Counted from the stretch's first letter, positions 26,744 through 35,244 are shown. The stretch is DNA of 64,000 nt from Thermoplasmata archaeon (GCA_027365105.1 DAHXNZ010000009.1:1-64000); one strand, 5' to 3'. Notes: generated by a model from the sequence alone, not told the origin. A program made the numbers and translations.

Positions 26744-28723
26744 ATGGGGATCCTGCGACCGGCCAAGATGGAGAAGATCGGCCTCGCCGGTCTCCTCTCG
26801 GACCGCGAGGCGATCCTCACGATGCTCCACGACCTCGGCATCGCCCAGATCGAGCCGCTCTCGTCCGACGCCCTCCGCTACCTTGCGCCCGAACGCCCCT
26901 CCGAGCAGCAGCGGCGGATCGGGGAAGCGTTGCTGAGGTTCCGCGGGCTCAAGAGCGCGCTGCCGAGCGTTCGGGTACCGAAACGCCGGCGGTTCCGCAA
27001 CCTCGAGGAGGTCCTCGCGACCGCCGCGTCGGTCTCGATCGATGACGAGGTCGCCCGGCTGCGCCGCGAGGAGGAACGACTCGCCACCGAGCGCAAGGCG
27101 GCCGAGGACGACCTCGAGATCTTCCGGAAGATCCCGTTCTACACCGACCGGCTTGCCTACCTGACCTCGAAGTCGGTGGTGACCCTGTTCGCCGAGGGCC
27201 CCCCGGACGCGTTCGACGCCCTGCGCGCCCGGCTCGGGGCGACCGACGCCCAGTTCCTGGTCGGCGGCGACGACCCGAAGCTCCGCCGGGCCCTCGTCAC
27301 GGTCCGCGCCGATGCCGCCGAGACCCTGAACCGGCTGGTGCAGAGCCCGGGCCTCACCCTGGTCGCCCTGCCCCGCGGGACCGAGACCCCGGAGCGGGAG
27401 GCGGCGCAGCGCGAAGAGCGGATCAAGGTCATTGACGCCCGGCGCGCGGAGATCCGCGACCGGCTCGGCGAGATCGCCCGGGACCACTTCGCGACCGTCG
27501 CCGCCGTCGAGGAGGCGCTCGCGATCGAGAACCGGAAGACCGAGGTCTACACGAAGCTCGGCGTCGGCCGGGAGAGCTTCGCGCTCGAGGCCTGGATCCC
27601 CCAGCGGGACCGGGCCCATCTCGCCCGCGACCTCGATCAGGTGAGCGGCGGCCGGGCGGTCCTGACCACCCTCCCCACCCGGGACCCGCCGCCGACGCTC
27701 ATGGACAACCCCCGGGGGGTCCGGGGCTTCGAGTTCTTCGTCCGGTTCTACTCCCTCCCGCAGGCCGGGGAGTGGGACCCGACCCTGGTCTTTGCGATCA
27801 TCTTCCCGATCTTCTTCGGCCTCATGCTCGGGGACTGGGGCTACGGCCTCACGATCCTGCTGATCTGCCTCTGGATGATCCGGGGCTTCCCGGGCGCCCG
27901 GTACCTGCCGAAGGCGGGGCGCAACTTCGTCAAGATGATCATGGGACCGAACGCCATGCGCCAGCTCGCGTGGGCCCTCCTGCCCGGCTGCGCGGTGGCG
28001 ATCGGCCTCGGGCTCTACTGGGACGAGTTCTTCGGCTACCCGCTCCTCCACAACCTCGTCGGCTACACGCCGAAGATCACCCCGCTCGTCGACGTCGGGC
28101 TGCTGCTCCTCATCGCCGGGTACATCGGCCTCGGCATGATCACCCTCGGCTTCCTCCTCGGCGCCCTCCACGAGCACTTCATCGGCCACGACCGGGGCGC
28201 CGCGGGCAAGATCGGCGGGATCCTCTTCGCCTGGGGCATCGCCTTCTTCGGCCTCGCGGTGATCCGCCACCAGGTCAACTTCGCGACGAACCCCGTCATT
28301 TACGTCGACCTGGCCCTCCTGGTCGGCGGGGTCGCGCTCCTCTTCATCGCCGAGGGGCCGATGGGGCTCATGGGGCTCATGGAGATCGTGAGCCACATCC
28401 TCTCGTACACCCGGCTCATCGGGATCCTGCTCGCCTCGGTCATCCTGGCGGTGATCTTCAACGTCATCGCGGGCGGCCTCTTCGGGCGGGCCACCCCGAT
28501 CGCGATCCTCTTCGGGCTCGTCATCCTGCTGGTCGGCCAGTCGTTCAACACGATCCTCGGGGTCTTCGAACCGGGCATCCAGGGCGCCCGGCTCATCTTT
28601 GTCGAGCACTTCTCGAAGTACTACCACGGCAACGGCCGGGGATTCACACCGCTCCGGTCGAACCGGCAGTTCACCGAACCCATGGACGACCCGTCGGCCC
28701 CCTCCGGCCCCTCGACCCATTAG
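26744..28723 (+). CDS. atpI: A-type ATP synthase membrane subunit I (a subunit)
   Basis: 659 residues. The N-terminal half (about 1-330) is the cytoplasmic hairpin: VRVPKRRRFRNLEEVLATA, long coiled coils and YTKLGVGRESFALEAWIPQ. The C-terminal half has about eight membrane helices beginning at DPTLVFAIIFPIFFGLMLGDWGYG. The proton-channel arginine is Arg557 in SYTRLIGILLASVILAVIFN. It forms the half-channels facing the K ring. Its GGAGG-like Shine-Dalgarno (GGGAGGGGG) is in the gap after atpH. It is the last gene on this strand and faces atpC tail to tail. Confidence 0.95.
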   Translation: MGILRPAKMEKIGLAGLLSDREAILTMLHDLGIAQIEPLSSDALRYLAPERPSEQQRRIGEALLRFRGLKSALPSVRVPKRRRFRNLEEVLATAASVSIDDEVARLRREEERLATERKAAEDDLEIFRKIPFYTDRLAYLTSKSVVTLFAEGPPDAFDALRARLGATDAQFLVGGDDPKLRRALVTVRADAAETLNRLVQSPGLTLVALPRGTETPEREAAQREERIKVIDARRAEIRDRLGEIARDHFATVAAVEEALAIENRKTEVYTKLGVGRESFALEAWIPQRDRAHLARDLDQVSGGRAVLTTLPTRDPPPTLMDNPRGVRGFEFFVRFYSLPQAGEWDPTLVFAIIFPIFFGLMLGDWGYGLTILLICLWMIRGFPGARYLPKAGRNFVKMIMGPNAMRQLAWALLPGCAVAIGLGLYWDEFFGYPLLHNLVGYTPKITPLVDVGLLLLIAGYIGLGMITLGFLLGALHEHFIGHDRGAAGKIGGILFAWGIAFFGLAVIRHQVNFATNPVIYVDLALLVGGVALLFIAEGPMGLMGLMEIVSHILSYTRLIGILLASVILAVIFNVIAGGLFGRATPIAILFGLVILLVGQSFNTILGVFEPGIQGARLIFVEHFSKYYHGNGRGFTPLRSNRQFTEPMDDPSAPSGPSTH

Positions 28724-28840
28724 GCCCCGGGCCGGCCCGGGACCGGAGCCCCTCGGTCGCGAGACGGCCGGCCGTCCCCCGGCTCACCGGGCGTTCCCGT
28801 CCACGGGGCGGGGGGGTCCCGATTCGGGGACCGACCGGAC

Positions 28841-29917
28841 CTACAGGTTCGGCAGGACCAACAGCGGGTCGAGCCGGTCGTCCGGAATCCCGTAGACCTG
28901 GGCGAAACCGATCTGCCTCAGGTCGTTCCATTCGAGTTCGGCGAGGTAGATGTACGTGAAGACCACCCCGATCGACAGGGGGTAGGACCGGAGGCGCCGC
29001 AGCTCCGTGCGGGCCCGATCCCGCCGGATCGCCCCTTCGAAGACGGTCAGGCTCTCGGTGGTCTGGTAGAGCTCGGCCACGCTCGGGAGGGACGGATACG
29101 AGGTCGCGAGCCGCTCCGCGAGCGCCGGCACCGAAACGGTCGAGAGCAGGTCCTCGGCGGCCGCCCGGCCGAGGGTGCCGCCCTCGACCCAGTGGCCGAG
29201 GACCCGGTCGGAGGGGAGGCCGAGCGCCTTGCCCTTGAGCAGCACGAGCGCGTTGCGCGCGTCGATCTCGCTGGCCAGGAACTGCCGCACGATCCACTCG
29301 TCGCCCTGGAAGAATCGGGCCGATTCGGCGCAGCGCCGGTAGTACTCCTGCTCGAGCGCCAGGTGGAGCGGGAAGACGTCCCGGCTGCGGGCGAACTGCT
29401 CCACGAGGGGCAGGAGCGTGGCGCCGTACCCGAACTTGATGAGCGACTGGGCGATCGCCTCGACCGTCGGCTGCTCCAGGAGCAGCCGGAAGTCGTCCAG
29501 GGTCAGGGTCCCGCCGAGGATGCCCGCGGGAAGCCCCCGGGCCGAGACGAGGTGCGATTCGACCTCGGTGAGCGGCCGTCCGTCGATCTTCGCGGTCAGG
29601 ATGAGCTCGATGTTCCGGAGATCCCACCGCCTCAGGTACTCCTGGACGCCGTGGCGACCGGCGAAGGGGGTGGCGGTCCACGCCATGTGGTTGCGGTGGA
29701 CGAGGGCCCGGTTGAGCCCGATCTCGAAGAGGGCGAGCCCCTGGGCAGTCGCTCGGGCGGCGTTGAGGTGCGGCCCGTAGGCGGTGGGCTCGAGCTGGGT
29801 GAGGATCTCGTCGATCCCCTTGGCCCGCCGGAGCTGGAGGAACGCCTCCTTCCCGAGGAAGGTCGGAAAGTCGGACTTGAGCCGGCCGATCGAGCTGGCG
29901 TAGGGTGATCCGCCCAT
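28841..29917 (-). CDS. atpC: A-type ATP synthase subunit C
   Basis: 358 residues, the funnel-shaped adaptor between the rotor shaft and the K ring. It is all-helical in three similar lobes with conserved Tyr/Arg/Glu: YASSIGRLKSDFPTFLGKEA at the N-terminus, RNIELILTAKIDGRPLTEVE and VFTYIYLAELEWNDLRQIGF at the end. The start follows the atpE stop by eight bases. The 117 bases to atpI on the other strand contain GC-rich inverted repeats but no T-tract. Confidence 0.92.
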   Translation of the reverse strand: MGGSPYASSIGRLKSDFPTFLGKEAFLQLRRAKGIDEILTQLEPTAYGPHLNAARATAQGLALFEIGLNRALVHRNHMAWTATPFAGRHGVQEYLRRWDLRNIELILTAKIDGRPLTEVESHLVSARGLPAGILGGTLTLDDFRLLLEQPTVEAIAQSLIKFGYGATLLPLVEQFARSRDVFPLHLALEQEYYRRCAESARFFQGDEWIVRQFLASEIDARNALVLLKGKALGLPSDRVLGHWVEGGTLGRAAAEDLLSTVSVPALAERLATSYPSLPSVAELYQTTESLTVFEGAIRRDRARTELRRLRSYPLSIGVVFTYIYLAELEWNDLRQIGFAQVYGIPDDRLDPLLVLPNL

Positions 29918-29925
29918 CGGGCCCC

Positions 29926-30477
29926 CTAGGCGAGGAGCTCCCGCACCCGGTCCTCCCGGAGGCGGAGCAGCTCATCGAAGGAGAGGGTCAGGCGGCGGCG
30001 GCCGTCGGCGGAGATCCCGACGATCCCGCCGAGGATCGGTTCGGGGGTGGGATCGAACCGGGATCCCGCGATGCGGGAGAGCGTGGGCGCGTCCTCGGCC
30101 CGGCCGCGGATCCGGGCGTCGTTGCCGAGGGCCCGGTGGACCCGGGCGACCATCCGCTCGAGGAGCTTCGGGTAGGTGGGATCGGCGGCGGAGGAGCGGA
30201 GCAGCTCCCGGACCTCGCCGAGCGACTGCTGGAGCCGCCGTTCGCGGGCCTCGTAGGTGGCCTTGCGGGCGAGGAGGTGGGCGGCGGCGATGCGCTGGGC
30301 CCGCTCGCGGGCGATGTCGGCGGCGGTCATCCGCTCGGACTGCTCGCGGATCTCGGCCAGCCGCCGGTCCCGGTCCGCGACCAGGCGGGCCCGTTCGGCC
30401 TCGGCATCGGCTTGGATCTTCGCCAGGTCCGACGCGCCCCGCTGGCGGATCTCCTCCACGAGGCGGTCGAGGCTCAT
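29926..30477 (-). CDS. atpE: A-type ATP synthase subunit E
   Basis: 183 residues: an N-terminal coiled coil (SLDRLVEEIRQRGASDLAKI to about residue 90) and a globular C-terminal domain (about 95-183) with LRSSAADPTYPKLLERMVAR and the IVGISADGRRRLTLSFDELL strands. E pairs with H as the peripheral stalk. It follows the proteolipid gene by 18 bases with a Shine-Dalgarno in the gap. Confidence 0.88.
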   Translation of the reverse strand: MSLDRLVEEIRQRGASDLAKIQADAEAERARLVADRDRRLAEIREQSERMTAADIARERAQRIAAAHLLARKATYEARERRLQQSLGEVRELLRSSAADPTYPKLLERMVARVHRALGNDARIRGRAEDAPTLSRIAGSRFDPTPEPILGGIVGISADGRRRLTLSFDELLRLREDRVRELLA

Positions 30478-30495
30478 CGGCCGACTCCCCGCCGA

Positions 30496-30726
30496 CTAGA
30501 GGATCCCGAGGAGCAGGATGATGCCCAGCACGAACCCGATGATCCAGAGGGTTTCAGGAATCACGAAGAAGAAGAGAACCTGGCCGAACTTTTCGGGCTT
30601 CTCGGCGATGATCCCCATGCCGGAGGCGCCGATCCCGGACTGGGCCATGCCCGTTCCGATGAGTCCCCCGGCGATCGCAATCCCCGCCCCGAGCGCCGAA
30701 TAGGCCTGGACCAGCTCCGTCACCAT
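30496..30726 (-). CDS. atpK: A-type ATP synthase proteolipid subunit K
   Basis: 76 residues forming one two-helix hairpin. Helix 1 holds the Gly-rich AGIAIAGGLIGTGMAQSGIG. Helix 2 has the ion-binding carboxylate Glu58 in FFFVIPETLWIIGFVLG. The ring of K subunits turns as protons pass subunit I. The single-hairpin size is ancestral; no duplication is present. It leads the K-E-C operon from its own promoter, with a TATA box inside an inverted repeat. High-level expression of this gene relative to its neighbours is expected for the ring. Confidence 0.93.
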   Translation of the reverse strand: MVTELVQAYSALGAGIAIAGGLIGTGMAQSGIGASGMGIIAEKPEKFGQVLFFFVIPETLWIIGFVLGIILLLGIL

Positions 30727-30752
30727 GGTCGTTCCCGCGGGCGGAAAATGGT

Positions 30753-30767
30753 CGAGTATATAACTCG
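30753..30767 (-). promoter_or_regulatory. TATA box of atpKEC within an inverted repeat
   Basis: CGAGT-ATATA-ACTCG: a 5-bp inverted repeat brackets the TATA element, which begins about 32 bases before the atpK start. A repressor bound here would block TBP. Confidence 0.6.
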
Positions 30768-30807
30768 GCGCCGCCCGACGTGGGCCGGAATTCCTGAGGT
30801 GAAACGG

Positions 30808-31284
30808 CTAGCCGCCGCGGGGCCGGGTCGCGGGGGGGGTCGGAGCGCTTCCCGGATCGCCCTGGCGGACCAGCCCGAGGCTGCTGACCCAGGCCACCGC
30901 CCCCATCACGTAGGCGGAGGCGCAGACGACGCACAGCGCTCCGATGAGGGCGAGTTCGACGTAGAGGAAATAGCCGGCGAAGGCGATCCCCAGGGTCGTG
31001 ACCCCGAGGAGGGCGCCCCGGAGGCGGGGGTCGAAGGGGTAGCGGTCGGCGAGGAGGCCGAAGGCGAGGATCACCGCGAAGCCGCCGATCCCCCAGAGGT
31101 AGTCGGGGACGCCGAGCGTCGTCGTCCGGCCGCTCACGTCGACCGTCGCGCAGGAGAAGAAGGAGTTGATCTGGCAGAGCTGACGGAGCGAGGCGTCAAA
31201 GAATTCGGCGGTCGCGAAGAGCGAGATCACGAGCCCCAGCGCGGCGGCGAGGATGACCGCCGCATGGAGGGTACGGGAATTCAT
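30808..31284 (-). CDS. VKOR-family disulfide-generating membrane protein
   Basis: 158 residues with four to five membrane helices. The quinone-side redox pair is in LCVVCASAY, and the outer-loop Cys pair is in LCQINSFFSCATVDVSG, followed by the conserved Ser/Gly region. VKOR homologues oxidise a partner thioredoxin-like protein outside the membrane and pass the electrons to quinone. The partner is probably the DUF929 protein encoded two bases upstream. The start ATG at 31284 gives the right N-terminal helix (MNSRTLHAAVILAAALGL). Confidence 0.82.
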   Translation of the reverse strand: MNSRTLHAAVILAAALGLVISLFATAEFFDASLRQLCQINSFFSCATVDVSGRTTTLGVPDYLWGIGGFAVILAFGLLADRYPFDPRLRGALLGVTTLGIAFAGYFLYVELALIGALCVVCASAYVMGAVAWVSSLGLVRQGDPGSAPTPPATRPRGG

Positions 31285-31286
31285 GG

Positions 31287-32450
31287 TCAGATCTGGGCCA
31301 GATCGTTGGTGACCGCGCTCTGCGTCGCCGGGCTCCAGTGGTAGGTCGAGGCGAGCTGGCTCACCGGTAAACCGGTCGACTTGGCCAGATACGCCATGAT
31401 CCACCAGGCCTGCCCGCTGACCGCGTTCCAGGCGGTCCCGTTTTCATTGATCACCTGGCTCTGGACCTGGCTCCATCCGCTGGTCCCCGAATGGACGTAA
31501 CTGTACTGGCTCAGCGAGGCCGGGTTCACGATCGTGCTGCCGCCGTGGACGTACCGGCCGTCGACGACGAAGAAAGGGATCGATCCTCCCGAGTAGGCCG
31601 TCACGTAGGCCTGCTGGACGCAGTTGCTGGTCGACGGGGCCTGGCCGTCGATCCCGGAGGTGTCCTCCGAGGCGATGAAGGCGACGGGCGAATGGCTCAT
31701 CGAGATGCCGGCCAGGATCACCTCGGGAGTCCCGGGATAGACATCGCTCGTGCTCGACCAACCCTGGGCGGCGCCCGAGACGGTGCCGAACATCGAAAGG
31801 GCCTTCCAGATCGCCCAGCTGCTCGCCGAGCAGAACGGGCACCAGGTGGCACCGTAGAAGTAGGCGACCGGCTTGCCGTTCTCCTGCCAGGAGGCGACGT
31901 TGGCCACGCCCCACCCGGGGCCGGGCTGGCTGCCGAGGGTCGAGGGCAGGAGCGGGCAGCCGAAGATCGAGACCGCCCCGATGCCGATCCCGCCGCTGAT
32001 GAGCAGCCCGAGCACCACCCCGCCGATGACGGTGGTCCGCAGCACCCCCTTGAAGTTCGGGCGGCGCAGGTAGACCCCGACGAGCAGGAGGACCGCCGAC
32101 GCCCCGAGGCCCACGGCCAGCCAGGGGATCGCCGGGAGGAGGAGCCCGACCGGCGAAGGCACGAAGAAGGCCAGGAGGAACCAGATCGCGAAGAGGGGGG
32201 TGAGAAGGAGACCGATCCGGGCGGTGCTCCAGCGGCCTTCCCTCAGGGACTCCTGGGTACGCTTCGACCCCCGGGGAGCGGAGGTGTCGGCGGCCTTCTC
32301 CCGGCCCCGTCGGTAGTAGAGGGCCCGGAGCGCCCGGCCGGGTTCCCCGGCGGCCGCGTCGGCCCGGAATCCCACGCTCGGCTGGGCCGCGATCTGGCTC
32401 CAGTCCCAGCCTTTGGACCGGAGCCGCTCGACCTCTTTCCAATCGACCAT
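31287..32450 (-). CDS. DUF929 membrane-anchored thioredoxin-like protein
   Basis: 387 residues. An N-terminal cytoplasmic part (about 1-75) is followed by about three membrane helices (75-165). Outside the membrane lies a thioredoxin-like domain with a CPFC active site in FYGATWCPFCSASSW. It contains the DUF929 pattern STSNCVQQAYVTAY and GGSIPFFVVDGRYVHGGST. DUF929 proteins are archaeal and extracytoplasmic. The gene ends two bases before the VKOR gene, which makes a DsbA/DsbB-like pair likely. The ATG at 32450 follows a run of C and has no Shine-Dalgarno. Confidence 0.78.
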   Translation of the reverse strand: MVDWKEVERLRSKGWDWSQIAAQPSVGFRADAAAGEPGRALRALYYRRGREKAADTSAPRGSKRTQESLREGRWSTARIGLLLTPLFAIWFLLAFFVPSPVGLLLPAIPWLAVGLGASAVLLLVGVYLRRPNFKGVLRTTVIGGVVLGLLISGGIGIGAVSIFGCPLLPSTLGSQPGPGWGVANVASWQENGKPVAYFYGATWCPFCSASSWAIWKALSMFGTVSGAAQGWSSTSDVYPGTPEVILAGISMSHSPVAFIASEDTSGIDGQAPSTSNCVQQAYVTAYSGGSIPFFVVDGRYVHGGSTIVNPASLSQYSYVHSGTSGWSQVQSQVINENGTAWNAVSGQAWWIMAYLAKSTGLPVSQLASTYHWSPATQSAVTNDLAQI

Positions 32451-32555
32451 GGGGGTTCTCGGATCGGGAGCGGATTACATGTACTTTTGGGGGCAGGACC
32501 GGAGGAGGCTCGGCCGGCCGCCGGCCCGCTCCGACCGCTCTTGTAGTCCCGGGAG

Positions 32556-33470
32556 GTGCCGGGCCCGGTGCAGATCACCTTTCTCGGGACCGCCGGCTCC
32601 TGGCCGACCAAGGAGCGGAACGCGAGCGCGATCGCGGTCGACCTGGAGCGGGAGGTCGTCCTGCTCGACTGCGGGGAGGGGACCCAGCGGCAGCTCTTCC
32701 ACTCCCCGATCTCCTTCATGCGGGTCCGACGGATCTTCCTCACCCACTTCCACGGCGACCATTTCCTCGGCCTGCCCGGCCTCGTGCAGAGCATGGGGCT
32801 CAACCACCGCACCGAGCCGCTCGACGTCTACGGCCCGGCCGATGCCACCGAGATGGTCGGGCGAGCCCTGGCCCTCGGGTACTACACCTCGCGGTTCCCC
32901 GTCACGGTCCACGCCCTCGCCCCCGACGCGACGGTCGAGCTCGACGGCTATCGGGTCCGGACGGCCCGGGCCGACCACCCGGTACCGTCGCTCGCCTACC
33001 GGATCGACGAGGAGGGCAAACGGGGCCGGTTCGACGGGGCCCGGGCCCGCGCTCTCGGGATCCGGGGGGCCGATTTCGCCCGGCTGGAGCGCGGAGAACC
33101 GGTGCGGGTCGGCCCCGGGGTCGTCCACCCCTCGGACGTCCTCGGCCCGCCGCGACCCGGCCGGTCGATCGTCTACTCGGGGGACTCGGCCCCGACGGGG
33201 GAGATCCAACGGCTCGCCCATCGGGCGACCGCGCTCATCCACGAGGCGACGGTCGCCTCCGACCTGGAGGCGGAAGCGAACCGCTGGGGCCACTCGAGCG
33301 CCCGTCAGGCCGCGACGCTGGCCGCGGCGGCCGAGGTCGACGCGCTCTTCCTGACCCACTTCTCCTCGCGGTACAGGGAGGTCGACCTGCTGGAGGCGGA
33401 AGCCCGGGCGGTCTTTCCGGCCTCGACGGCGGCCCGGGAGTTCATCCCCCACCTCCTGAAGCAGCCATGA
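32556..33470 (+). CDS. rnz: ribonuclease Z (tRNA 3' endonuclease)
   Basis: 304 residues of the metallo-beta-lactamase fold: ITFLGTAGSWPTKERNASA, the zinc motif THFHGDHFLG, EVVLLDCGEGTQRQL, and later SIVYSGDSAPTG and LFLTHFSSRY. RNase Z cuts the 3' trailer from tRNA precursors that lack encoded CCA. The GTG start at 32556 follows a GGGAG. The stop overlaps hutI by four bases. Confidence 0.93.
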   Translation: MPGPVQITFLGTAGSWPTKERNASAIAVDLEREVVLLDCGEGTQRQLFHSPISFMRVRRIFLTHFHGDHFLGLPGLVQSMGLNHRTEPLDVYGPADATEMVGRALALGYYTSRFPVTVHALAPDATVELDGYRVRTARADHPVPSLAYRIDEEGKRGRFDGARARALGIRGADFARLERGEPVRVGPGVVHPSDVLGPPRPGRSIVYSGDSAPTGEIQRLAHRATALIHEATVASDLEAEANRWGHSSARQAATLAAAAEVDALFLTHFSSRYREVDLLEAEARAVFPASTAAREFIPHLLKQP

Positions 33471-34741
33471 TCCGGCCCGACTACCTGCTCACCGGGGCGT
33501 CCGAGATCGCCACGCTGGCCCGCGGGCCGGTCCCCCGGGTGGGGCCGGCCGCGGCCGAGCTCGGCCTCGTCCGCCACGGCGCGATCGCTCTCCAGGGGGG
33601 CCGGATCGTCGCGCTCGGAAGCGCCCGGGCGGTCGCCGCCCGGATCCGGCGCCCGCCGGCCGACCGGGTGATCGACCTGGGCGGGTCGGTCGTCGTGCCC
33701 GCGTTCGTGGATGCCCATACCCATGCCCTCTTCGCCGGGGACCGGGCGGGGGAGCTCCCGGCCAAGATCCACGGCGCGACCTACCTCGAGATCGCCCGGG
33801 CGGGAGGCGGCATCTTCCGCACCGTGCGCTCGACCCGCCACGCCCCGGCCGAACGGCTGATCCGTGAGACCTCCGACCGGCTCCTCCGGGCGGCCCGGGG
33901 CGGTTCGAGGACCGTGGAGGTGAAGACCGGCTACGCCCTGAACCACCTCGGCGAGCTCCGGCTGCTCGGGCTCCTGCCGGCCATCGCCCGCCGGACCGGG
34001 CTGGAGATCGTGCCCACCTATCTGGGCGCCCATGCCGTCCCACCGGAGGCGGCCGGGCGGCGCCGGGAGTACGTCAACGAGATCGTCCGGCGCACGATTC
34101 CCCAGGTCGCCCGCCACCGGCTCGCCCGGTTCGTCGACGTCTTCTGCGAACCGGGCTTCTTCACCGTCGCCGAGGCCGAACGGATCCTCCGTTCGGCCCG
34201 GGCGGCCGGCCTCGGCCTCAAGATCCACGCCGACGAGTTCGTCGCCTCGGGCGGTGCCGCCCTCGCCGCCCGGCTCGTCGTCCGTTCGGCGGAGCACCTG
34301 CTGGCGACCCCGTCGAACGATCGGCGCGCCTTGGCCCGGGCCGGAGTGACCGCCGTGCTGCTCCCTGCGACCCCGTGGGCCGCCCTGGCCTCCCGACGCT
34401 CGCCCGGCCGGGAGATGGTCGATTCGGGGGTGCCGGTCGCCCTCGGCACCGACCTCTCGCCGAACTCCTGGGTCGAGCGGATGCCCACCGTCCTCGCCCA
34501 CGCGGTCTACTCGGCCCGGCTCACCCCGGCCGAAGCGCTGACGGCGGCGACCGTCAACGCGGCCCACGCCCTCGACCGGCCCGTCGGCGAGGGGATGCTC
34601 CGGGAAGGGGGCCCGGGCGATCTCTCGGTCTTCCCGCTCGGTTCGGTCGGGGAACTCGGGTACCGGATCGACCCGCTTCCGAGCCTCATTTTCCGTCAGG
34701 GCCGGCCCGTTTTTCTCTCGGAACTCCGGGCGCACCTCTAA
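33467..34741 (+). CDS. hutI: imidazolonepropionase-like amidohydrolase
   Basis: 424 residues, an amidohydrolase barrel. VDAHTHALFAGDR carries the metal His-x-His and the HutI-type Phe-Ala-Gly. EVKTGYALNHLGELRLLGLL, PTYLGAHAVPPEA, LGLKIHADEF (metal His) and ALGTDLSPNSWVERM (metal Asp) complete the site and match imidazolonepropionase rather than other amidohydrolases. HutI opens the imidazolone ring in histidine breakdown. No hutH, hutU or glutamate formiminotransferase gene is nearby, so the histidine pathway may be dispersed or the enzyme may have another substrate. It is coupled to rnz by an ATGA overlap. Confidence 0.85.
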   Translation: MIRPDYLLTGASEIATLARGPVPRVGPAAAELGLVRHGAIALQGGRIVALGSARAVAARIRRPPADRVIDLGGSVVVPAFVDAHTHALFAGDRAGELPAKIHGATYLEIARAGGGIFRTVRSTRHAPAERLIRETSDRLLRAARGGSRTVEVKTGYALNHLGELRLLGLLPAIARRTGLEIVPTYLGAHAVPPEAAGRRREYVNEIVRRTIPQVARHRLARFVDVFCEPGFFTVAEAERILRSARAAGLGLKIHADEFVASGGAALAARLVVRSAEHLLATPSNDRRALARAGVTAVLLPATPWAALASRRSPGREMVDSGVPVALGTDLSPNSWVERMPTVLAHAVYSARLTPAEALTAATVNAAHALDRPVGEGMLREGGPGDLSVFPLGSVGELGYRIDPLPSLIFRQGRPVFLSELRAHL

Positions 34742-34746
34742 ATAGG
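34737..34746 (+). promoter_or_regulatory. TATA box of the 71-aa basic protein
   Basis: CTCTAAATAG overlaps the hutI stop. The ATG at 34778 lies 32 bases after it, leaving room for a short leader that contains a GGTGAGGT Shine-Dalgarno. Confidence 0.65.
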
Positions 34747-34777
34747 AGGGGTTCTCTCTCGCCGGTGAGGTCGCCAA

Positions 34778-34993
34778 ATGGCGGAGCGCGTAGGCAAGGA
34801 GTTGATTAAGCGAGAGAAGGGGTACCTGTATTACTTGGGGAAGGACGGGTATCTCTGGAAGACGCCGACCAAGCTCAACAAATCCGGGAAGAAGGCCCGG
34901 GTCGGCACCGAGAAGATCACCCGTCAGGACGGGTACATGTACTTCTTGGACAAGAAGGGCTTCATCTCCCGGGCGAAGATGAAGAACGCCTGA
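34778..34993 (+). CDS. 71-aa lysine-rich protein with an internal duplication
   Basis: A very basic protein (14 Lys, 5 Arg) built from two copies of a 20-residue unit, residues 11-30 (KREKGYLYYLGKDGYLWKTP) and 48-67 (TRQDGYMYFLDKKGFISRAK). The shared frame is G-Y-x-Y-x-L-x-K-x-G, linked by a Lys/Gly-rich hinge. I know no named family, although similar proteins seem to occur in other Thermoplasmata. It has its own TATA box, a Shine-Dalgarno and a clear hairpin-T terminator, and a lower GC content with more Lys codons than its neighbours. These features suit a small abundant nucleic-acid-binding protein, for example a chromatin or RNA-binding protein. That is inference. Confidence 0.85.
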   Translation: MAERVGKELIKREKGYLYYLGKDGYLWKTPTKLNKSGKKARVGTEKITRQDGYMYFLDKKGFISRAKMKNA

Positions 34994-35008
34994 AGGCGCA
35001 CCTTTTCC

Positions 35009-35045
35009 GGAGGGCCTCCCCGAGGGGCCCTCCTCCCTAGTTTTT
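35009..35045 (+). terminator. hairpin and T-tract after the 71-aa protein gene
   Basis: An 8-bp perfect stem, GGAGGGCC/GGCCCTCC (35009-35016 with 35026-35033), has a 9-base loop and is followed by TTTTT at 35041-35045. Confidence 0.65.
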
Positions 35046-35070
35046 CGACCCGCGAACGAGGCGCAGGAAG

Positions 35071-35244
35071 ATGGTCTGCCGCTACGACTCCGACGATCCG
35101 CGCAAGTGCGACCGGTGCGGGACCTTCCTTTGGGTCGCGGAGGAAGGGTGGTTCTGCGGGGAGTGCGGGGTGACGATGCCCTGCACGATGCGACTGTTGC
35201 CGCCCCCCGCCACCGCCCCCCCGGGCCGGACTGCGCGCCCCTGA
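35071..35244 (+). CDS. 57-aa zinc-ribbon protein
   Basis: A small frame with ATG at 35071. Paired knuckles CDRCGTFLW and CGECGVTMPC define a zinc ribbon, and the C-terminal 20 residues are Pro/Ala-rich. No family name can be given. A GAGGCGCAGGAAG stretch upstream may serve as the Shine-Dalgarno. It lies between the terminator of the 71-aa gene and the ribonucleotide reductase promoter. Confidence 0.6.
   Translation: MVCRYDSDDPRKCDRCGTFLWVAEEGWFCGECGVTMPCTMRLLPPPATAPPGRTARP

Noticed and set aside
28724-28840. Bidirectional terminator between atpI and atpC
   Set aside because: GC-rich inverted repeats are present, but there is no T-tract on either strand, so nothing distinguishes them from background.
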